Source: Micromonospora_E sp048060115 (GTDB lineage: Bacteria; Actinomycetota; Actinomycetes; Mycobacteriales; Micromonosporaceae). From it: 64,000 nucleotides of DNA. Within the stretch, counting starts at the first letter, position 1. Each line of letters opens with the position of its first letter. The notes below the pieces were generated by a model. The model was given only the letters and a program-made list of their open reading frames with translations. It searched no databases and was not told the origin of the DNA. This document shows positions 59,435 through 64,000 of this stretch, one piece after another. Where the stretch lies: the NCBI RefSeq assembly GCF_048060115.1, contig NZ_JBHMIM010000005.1:103197-167196 (forward strand), in the 5' to 3' direction. Position numbers and translations under genes: made by a program.

Positions 59435-60474
59435 GGGTCGGCCAGCTCCGTGAGGCCGGCGGCGACCGCTTCGACGGCGGTGACGCTGCGGATGGACGGG
59501 TCCATCGAGGACCCGGAGACGGTGATGAAGTGTCCGGCCTTGACCGCGTCGAGCTGCGCGGTGGTCGGGTTGCTCCGCAGGTAGTCGATCTTCGATTGGG
59601 CGCTGTCGCCGTCGCCGCCCCGGGTCAGGTCGGCGAGGACGATCACGTCGGGGTTGCGGGCGGCGATCTCTTCCCAGCTGCCGGCGGGCCAGGTCTGTTC
59701 GGCGTCGCCGTAGGCGTTGGTGACGTCGAGCAGTTCGCTGATCGCGGCGGGCAGGCCGCCGGATCCGGCGACGTACGGGGTGGCGGTGCCGGAGTAGTAC
59801 CAGAGCAGGTCGTGACCGGGTGCGGCCGGCGCGGCTTCGACCGCGGCGGCGAGCCGGTCCTGCTGGTCGGTGACGAGCTGTTCGCCCTGCTCGGCGACGC
59901 CGAAGATGGTGGCGATCTCGGTGATCTCGGCGAAGATCCCGTCGAAGTGCACCGTCGGCTCGCCGGTGGCCGGTTCCTCGCAGGCGAACCGGGACAGGTA
60001 GGCCGGCACGTCGAGCGCGGCGAGGTCGGTGCGTGGGCCGGCGGCTTCGGGGCCGTACGCGGAGGTGAAGGTGGAGTAGACGAAGTCGGGTGCGGCTTCG
60101 AGGACTGCTTCGCGGTTGGGGTAGAGATCGGCGAGGACCGGCACGTCGGCGTAGGCGTCGGCGAGTTCGGGCAGCACCGGGTCGGTCTGGTAGCTGGTGC
60201 CGATCATGCGGTCGGCCAGGCCGAGGCTGAGCATGATCTCGGTGGCGTTCTGCTCCATGGTGAGCGCGCGCTGCGGGGGCTCGTCGATGGTCAACGTGGC
60301 ACCGCAGTTGTTGATCTCGGTGCCGGCCGGTGTCGCGTTGGCGTCGGTGCCCCCGTCGCCGGTGCTGGTGCTGGTGCTGGTGCTGGTGCTGGTGCTGGTG
60401 CTGGTGCCGGCACAGCCGGCCAGGGTGGCCGTCAGCGCCACCGCCAGCCAGGCCGAAACGGTAACGGTTTTCAT
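59431..60474 (-). CDS. Lipoprotein substrate-binding protein, ferric-siderophore/cobalamin type
   Basis: A 347-residue lipoprotein with lipobox LAGC at residues 18-21. A (Ser-Thr)8 linker follows, then a helical-backbone PBP fold: PQRALTMEQNATEIMLSLGL, FVYSTFTSAYGPEA, and ARNPDVIVLADLTRGG, as in FepB/BtuF-like proteins. It is the first gene of the operon SBP-methyltransferase-permease-ATPase. No iron box was recognised in the 91 bp upstream. Confidence 0.92.
   Translation of the reverse strand: MKTVTVSAWLAVALTATLAGCAGTSTSTSTSTSTSTSTGDGGTDANATPAGTEINNCGATLTIDEPPQRALTMEQNATEIMLSLGLADRMIGTSYQTDPVLPELADAYADVPVLADLYPNREAVLEAAPDFVYSTFTSAYGPEAAGPRTDLAALDVPAYLSRFACEEPATGEPTVHFDGIFAEITEIATIFGVAEQGEQLVTDQQDRLAAAVEAAPAAPGHDLLWYYSGTATPYVAGSGGLPAAISELLDVTNAYGDAEQTWPAGSWEEIAARNPDVIVLADLTRGGDGDSAQSKIDYLRSNPTTAQLDAVKAGHFITVSGSSMDPSIRSVTAVEAVAAGLTELADP
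60361..60408. repeat. Hexanucleotide tandem repeat in the lipoprotein linker
   Basis: Eight perfect copies of GGTGCT (minus-strand AGCACC) followed by a ninth imperfect copy. They encode the Ser-Thr repeat after the lipobox. Because the unit is six bases, copy-number changes alter linker length without frameshift. Confidence 0.95.
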
Positions 60475-60565
60475 GTCGGCAAGCTAGCACGATCCAACCC
60501 CAGGTCAAAGCAGGGGCACAGTGCCGCAGACTGCGCCTAGACTCAGCAGATCGGGGCGTACCCGC

Positions 60566-61414
60566 TCAGGAAGCCGGCACGAACCGGACCCGGAACAGCG
60601 TCGGCCAGTACTTGCCGGTGATCAGGAACTCATCGGACCCCGGCACCGCGGCGATGCCGTTGAGCACATCGGCCCCGGCCCGCTCGTCGTCGCTCAGCAA
60701 CCCGGCCGCGTCGACCTCGGCCACCACCCGGCCGCTGGCCGGATCGATCCGGACGATCCGATCGGTACGCCAGACGTTCGCCCACACCTCGTCGCCGACG
60801 CACTCCAGCTCGTTGAGCTCCGTCAGCGGTGCCCCGTCGATGCTCACCTGCACCGACCCGGTCTCGGTGAAGGACTCCGGATCCCGGAACGTCAGCTGGT
60901 CGGTGCCGTCGCTCATCACCAGCCGGTCGGTGCCCTCGTCGTGGCAGACACCCCAGCCCTCGCCGTCGTAGCTCACCTTCCGCACCTCGGCGAGGGTGTC
61001 CGGGTCCCGCTGGTACGCGACGCCTTCCCGCCAGGTGATCTGCCAGACCTGGGAATCCAGCACGGTCACGCCCTCACCGAAGTCGGCGTCCGGCAGGCTC
61101 ACCCGCCGACGCACCTCGCCGGAGTCGAGATCGACGATCCGCAGCTCGGACTCGCCGTACTGCCCGGTCGCCTCGTAGAGGTCGCCGTCGTGCAGCTCCA
61201 GCCCCTGGGTGAACGCGGCGGTGTCGTGCGGATAGCGCTCCAGCACCTCGACCCGCAACCGCTGCACCGGCGCCGCGTCCGGACCGACCCGGGCAGCAGC
61301 CGGACCGCCCGACGGATCAGCCGTCGAATTCGGCTCAGCCGACAAGCCGGCCGCGCATCCGCCGACGACCAGCGCCAACGGCAGGACGAGCCCGATCCCC
61401 CGAAGCCGACGCAT
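60566..61414 (-). CDS. Glutaminyl-peptide cyclotransferase lipoprotein
   Basis: A 282-residue exported protein with a lipobox (VVGGC, about residue 20), starting at ATG 61414 after GGGAGGTGGCC. It belongs to the plant/bacterial beta-propeller glutamine cyclotransferase family: YPHDTAAFTQGLELHDGDLY, TGQYGESELRIVDL, LTELNELECVGDEVWANVW and DVLNGIAAVPGSDEFLITGK are all diagnostic. It converts N-terminal Gln to pyroglutamate on exported peptides. It lies upstream of the ABC operon on the same strand. Confidence 0.92.
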   Translation of the reverse strand: MRRLRGIGLVLPLALVVGGCAAGLSAEPNSTADPSGGPAAARVGPDAAPVQRLRVEVLERYPHDTAAFTQGLELHDGDLYEATGQYGESELRIVDLDSGEVRRRVSLPDADFGEGVTVLDSQVWQITWREGVAYQRDPDTLAEVRKVSYDGEGWGVCHDEGTDRLVMSDGTDQLTFRDPESFTETGSVQVSIDGAPLTELNELECVGDEVWANVWRTDRIVRIDPASGRVVAEVDAAGLLSDDERAGADVLNGIAAVPGSDEFLITGKYWPTLFRVRFVPAS

Positions 61415-61559
61415 CCGGCCACCTCCCACCCATGGTCACAGCCCTGCGGTCGCCTCCCAGTCTCCCGCATCCCGGCAGCAGCAGCGACCGCGACAGCGCG
61501 GACGAAACGGATGGCCGCGTGTTGGAGCCGCCCGACCACGGCCGGGCCGGCCGCAAGGC

Positions 61560-62555
61560 TCACATTTCGATGACGTACTTCGACCGGGGATGCTCAGTGG
61601 CGAAGTACCGCATCGCCGCTGGCGCCTCGGCCAGCGGAAACGTCCGCTCCACCGACGGCACGACCTTGCCGGCCTCGATCAGCTCGGTCAGCTCCCGCAG
61701 CGACCGCTGATCCGGAGTAGCCAGGAAGATCCCCAGCCGCTGGCTCACGAACGGCGACCAGGCCAGCGCGCGGACGATCCGGGCCATCGGCCCCAGCCAC
61801 CGCCCGCCCGCCCCACTGCACAGCATCAGCGTCCCGCGCTCGGTCAACGCCCGCCGGCAGTCGGCCAGCCGGTGCCGGCCGGCCACGTCGAAGATCAGCT
61901 CCCACCGCCGACCGGAGCGGGTGAAGTCCTCCCGGGTGTAGTCGATCACGTCATCGGCACCGAGCGAGCGCACCAGGTCGACGTTGCGGGTCCGGCATAC
62001 CGCCGTCACCTGCGCCCCGAACGCCTTGGCGAGCTGCACCGCGAAGGTGCCGACCCCGCCCGACGCGCCGTTGATCAGCACGGTCTGACCGGGCTGGAGC
62101 CGACCGTGGTCGCGCAACCCCTGCAACGCGGTCACCCCGGCCAGCGGCACCGTCGCCGCCTCGGTGAACGTGGTGTTGGCCGGCTTGCGGCAGGCCCGGC
62201 CGGCCGGCACGACGGCGTACTCGGCGAAGCTGCCGGTCTCGATCTCGGCGTAGACCGCGTCGCCGGGGCGGAAGTCGGTCACCGCCGCGCCGACCGCGAC
62301 GACCTCACCGGCGACGTCGCGGCCACGCACGCGGGACTTCGGGCGGGACAGGCCCAGGGCCAGTCTGCCGATGAGTGGTTCACCGGCCATCAGCACCAGG
62401 TCGGCGTGGTTGATCGAGGCAGCCTGTACGCGTACCAGCAGGTCTTTGTCCGTGATGGACGGACGCGGCAGCCGCCGCACGGTCAGCACCTCGGCGGACC
62501 CGTAGCGGTCCTGGGCGGCGGCCAGCATGGTCCCGGCGAGCTGGTCGGCGCTCAT
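61560..62555 (-). CDS. Quinone oxidoreductase-like dehydrogenase (MDR family)
   Basis: A 331-residue medium-chain dehydrogenase of the zinc-less quinone reductase type: ASINHADLVLMAGE in the catalytic domain, cofactor motif VLINGASGGVGTFAVQLAKA, and ADDVIDYTREDF. NAD(P)H-dependent reduction of quinones or enones is expected. It starts at ATG 62555, overlapping the upstream coiled-coil gene by four bases, and is the last gene of the ArsR-controlled operon. Confidence 0.9.
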   Translation of the reverse strand: MSADQLAGTMLAAAQDRYGSAEVLTVRRLPRPSITDKDLLVRVQAASINHADLVLMAGEPLIGRLALGLSRPKSRVRGRDVAGEVVAVGAAVTDFRPGDAVYAEIETGSFAEYAVVPAGRACRKPANTTFTEAATVPLAGVTALQGLRDHGRLQPGQTVLINGASGGVGTFAVQLAKAFGAQVTAVCRTRNVDLVRSLGADDVIDYTREDFTRSGRRWELIFDVAGRHRLADCRRALTERGTLMLCSGAGGRWLGPMARIVRALAWSPFVSQRLGIFLATPDQRSLRELTELIEAGKVVPSVERTFPLAEAPAAMRYFATEHPRSKYVIEM

Positions 62556-62845
62556 TCGACGGTCCGCAGGATCTGCTCGATCGCGTTGGTCCGCGACCGC
62601 AGCTCGGACAGATCGGCGGCGACCCGTTGCTGGGCGTCGAGGGAGTTCTCGGCGAGTTGCTCGTATCGGCCCACCAGCTGGCGCATCGCGGCCTCGTCGC
62701 TGGCCAGGACCCGGGTCTTGCGGAACTCGTGCAGGGTGGCCAGCACCGCGATGATCAGGATTGTGGCCAGCCCCATCGATCCCAGCAGGAAGATGGTGCC
62801 CGGCCAGGTCGAGGTTTCGGCGGCCGTCGCCGCGTGGACATACAT
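62552..62845 (-). CDS. Small membrane protein with coiled coil
   Basis: A 97-residue protein with one N-terminal transmembrane helix (GTIFLLGSMGLATILIIAVL) followed by a helical coiled-coil segment (MRQLVGRYEQLAENSLDAQQ, then LRSRTNAIEQIL). It is located between an ArsR regulator (TGATG overlap) and a quinone reductase gene (ATGA overlap). No family recognised beyond this layout, which recurs next to ArsR-like regulators in actinomycetes. Confidence 0.8.
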   Translation of the reverse strand: MYVHAATAAETSTWPGTIFLLGSMGLATILIIAVLATLHEFRKTRVLASDEAAMRQLVGRYEQLAENSLDAQQRVAADLSELRSRTNAIEQILRTVE

Positions 62846-63201
62846 CAGGACTTCTCCTTGCGGGCGGGACCCGGGGTGGACGGGTCAGCTTCGGTGAGGA
62901 TCGCGGCGGCCGCGGCGAGCGCCGCCGGGTTGAGCCGCAGGTCGAAGTCGACGACTTCGTAGAACTTCATCGCCTTGCCGTCGGCGGACAGCTCCAGGCT
63001 GCCGACGATCAACCCGGCGGCTTCCAGTCGCTGCAGGTGCATGTGCAGCAGTGGCCGACTGATGCCGATCTCCCGGGAGAGGTGACTGACGTAGTCGCGC
63101 CCGACGGCGAGCCGGGCGATGATCCGCAGCCGCAGCGGGTTGGCCAGCGCCGCCAGCTTCTCGACCAGGTCGTCACCGGAGGACGCAGCCGACGTCATCA
63201 C
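62845..63201 (-). CDS. ArsR-type winged-helix regulator
   Basis: A 118-residue regulator: LVEKLAALANPLRLRIIARL, then VSHLSREIGISRPLLHMHLQ (recognition helix) and RLEAAGLIVGSLEL. No metal-binding Cys cluster of the ELCVCDL type is present, so it probably senses something other than arsenic-like metals. Start at ATG 63201 (or 63198) after GGAGAG. It is the first gene of the operon with a perfect inverted repeat just upstream. Confidence 0.88.
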   Translation of the reverse strand: MMTSAASSGDDLVEKLAALANPLRLRIIARLAVGRDYVSHLSREIGISRPLLHMHLQRLEAAGLIVGSLELSADGKAMKFYEVVDFDLRLNPAALAAAAAILTEADPSTPGPARKEKS

Positions 63202-63206
63202 TCTCC

Positions 63207-63236
63207 TTCACCTGTAATGTTTGTCTTACAGGTGAA
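63207..63236. promoter_or_regulatory. ArsR-family operator candidate
   Basis: TTCACCTGTAA (63207-63217) and TTACAGGTGAA (63226-63236) form a perfect 11-bp inverted repeat with an 8-bp spacer, six bases upstream of the regulator start. It probably mediates autoregulation of the operon. Confidence 0.8.
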
Positions 63237-63355
63237 AGGTTAGCAGGACTACTCAGCTCCGGGGAAGGGTCTGCCACCGATCAGAGGTGGCCGCTGGCCG
63301 ATCAGCCGACCGACGCAAGCGCCGGGTCGGCGCCGACTCACCTAAGGTGAGATAC

Positions 63356-63850
63356 ATGGCCAGCATCTCGTGGGCGGATTCGTACCTCGGTCAACTGCGG
63401 GCACTGGCCGGCGACCAGACATTGATGTTCGTTGGTGCGCGTTGCGTCGTCCGCGACGCCGAGGACCGGGTGCTGCTGATCCAACGCTCGGACAACGGAC
63501 TGTGGGCGTTGCCGGCCGGCGCGATGGAACTCGGCGAATCGATTGCCGGCTGCGCCGCCCGGGAGGTGTTCGAGGAGACCGGGCTGAAGGCGGCCGGGGT
63601 GACCCCGTTCGCCCTGCACACCGGACCGGACTACACCTTCACCAACATGTTCGGCGACACGTACCAGTTGTTCGTGACCTGCTTCCGGGTCGACGGCTTC
63701 GGCGGCACCCTGCTGACCAGCACCGACGAAACCACCGACGCGGGCTTCTTCGCCCCCGGGTCGATGCCGGCACCGCTGGCCGACACCGTGGAGGCCACCC
63801 TCACCGACCTGGCCGCCTTCGAACACTCCGGCCAACTGGTCCTCAAGTGA
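63356..63850 (+). CDS. NUDIX hydrolase
   Basis: A 164-residue protein with NUDIX box GAMELGESIAGCAAREVFEE followed by TGL, which binds the metal for pyrophosphate hydrolysis. MASISWADSYLGQLRALAGD at the start is common in actinobacterial NUDIX proteins with an N-terminal helix. ATG 63356 follows AAGGTGAG. The substrate is uncertain (nucleoside diphosphate derivative). It is divergent from the ArsR operon. Confidence 0.93.
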   Translation: MASISWADSYLGQLRALAGDQTLMFVGARCVVRDAEDRVLLIQRSDNGLWALPAGAMELGESIAGCAAREVFEETGLKAAGVTPFALHTGPDYTFTNMFGDTYQLFVTCFRVDGFGGTLLTSTDETTDAGFFAPGSMPAPLADTVEATLTDLAAFEHSGQLVLK

Positions 63851-63854
63851 CCCA

Positions 63855-63925
63855 TTCCAAGATCACGACGATCTTGCAGTTATCGATGGACAATCTGGGC
63901 ATTTCTTCTCGATAACTGCAAGTCA
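63855..63925. repeat. Second, decayed copy of the hairpin repeat
   Basis: Starting just after the NUDIX stop, ACGACGATCTTGCAGTTATC reproduces the 13.9-kb element. The perfect stem is reduced to 14 bp (63873-63886 and 63909-63922), with the outer stem no longer paired. The loop is also related. Position directly behind a gene again suggests terminator-like use. Confidence 0.8.
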
Positions 63926-64000
63926 CCCAGTCCCCTTGGGGAGGACGCCGCGCAGGCGTGAAAATGGTGGGTAGGTCGCCCGCCGACGCCGAACGATCTT
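63926..64000. other. Window end, no gene supported
   Basis: The last 75 bases contain a short CCCCTTGGGG palindrome and no supported reading frame. Confidence 0.4.

Noticed and set aside
1..64000. tRNA, rRNA and riboswitch genes
   Set aside because: No cloverleaf, conserved rRNA segment or known riboswitch core was recognised by eye; a covariance search would be needed to exclude small ones.

Overview
The window is very GC-rich, uses GTG/TTG starts and overlapping ATGA/TGATG junctions, and carries gene neighbourhoods typical of actinomycetes: a DUF3027/MFS pair, the futalosine menaquinone genes mqnB-mqnD, XPB-type helicases, a Ku/LigD end-joining set and a Cvn 'conservon'. It most likely comes from the chromosome of a Micromonosporaceae member (Micromonospora-like). 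No rRNA, tRNA or CRISPR array was found.

1-7.9 kb is housekeeping: a partial DUF3027 gene, an MFS protein, mqnB-mqnD, a long cold-shock protein, a HAD phosphatase and a helicase-associated WYL-like protein. 8-12.2 kb holds two secreted xylanases (GH30-CBM2 and CBM2-bearing GH10) and a scrap of a GH43-type C-terminal domain, lying between the helicase-associated gene and its usual XPB helicase partner. 12.2-17.1 kb is XPB helicase, LigD-type polymerase, ATP-dependent ligase and Ku, with an almost perfect 40-bp-arm hairpin repeat at 13.9 kb (a decayed relative lies at 63.9 kb). 17.5-20.1 kb is a two-gene prenyl-indole operon (DMATS prenyltransferase plus tryptophanase). 20.1-24.2 kb is a cvnABCD conservon with a CebR-type palindrome upstream. 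24.4-27.7 kb carries a Fic protein, an unrecognised protein with a DnaJ-like zinc-binding segment, and a DivIVA-like protein.

28-33.3 kb is an accessory patch: two mini GntR regulators with duplicated leaders, small coiled-coil proteins (one frameshifted), a tandem pair of paralogous unknown proteins, a DUF1778/GNAT toxin-antitoxin pair with a long acetyltransferase tail, a headless gene remnant and a secreted CBM2 protein. 33.3-34.4 kb is a divergent DoxX/MarR pair around a 17-bp inverted repeat, with an old-yellow-enzyme scrap beside it.

34.5-55.3 kb is one large secreted polymorphic-toxin locus on the minus strand. An FG-GAP protein, a LamG protein and a 2254-residue Rhs/HINT protein with an exchangeable toxin tip and immunity gene are followed by two silent tip-immunity cassettes. 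These are separated by homologous spacer blocks at about 1.4-kb periodicity. An IS66 element with an 8-bp target duplication sits beyond them, and then a chimeric LamG gene that shares promoter/leader features with the FG-GAP gene. This is the most unusual system in the window.

55.4-64 kb holds a beta-propeller secreted protein, a four-gene translationally coupled ferric-siderophore/cobalamin-type ABC operon that includes a methyltransferase, a glutaminyl cyclase lipoprotein, an ArsR-controlled operon with a quinone-oxidoreductase-like protein, and a NUDIX hydrolase.
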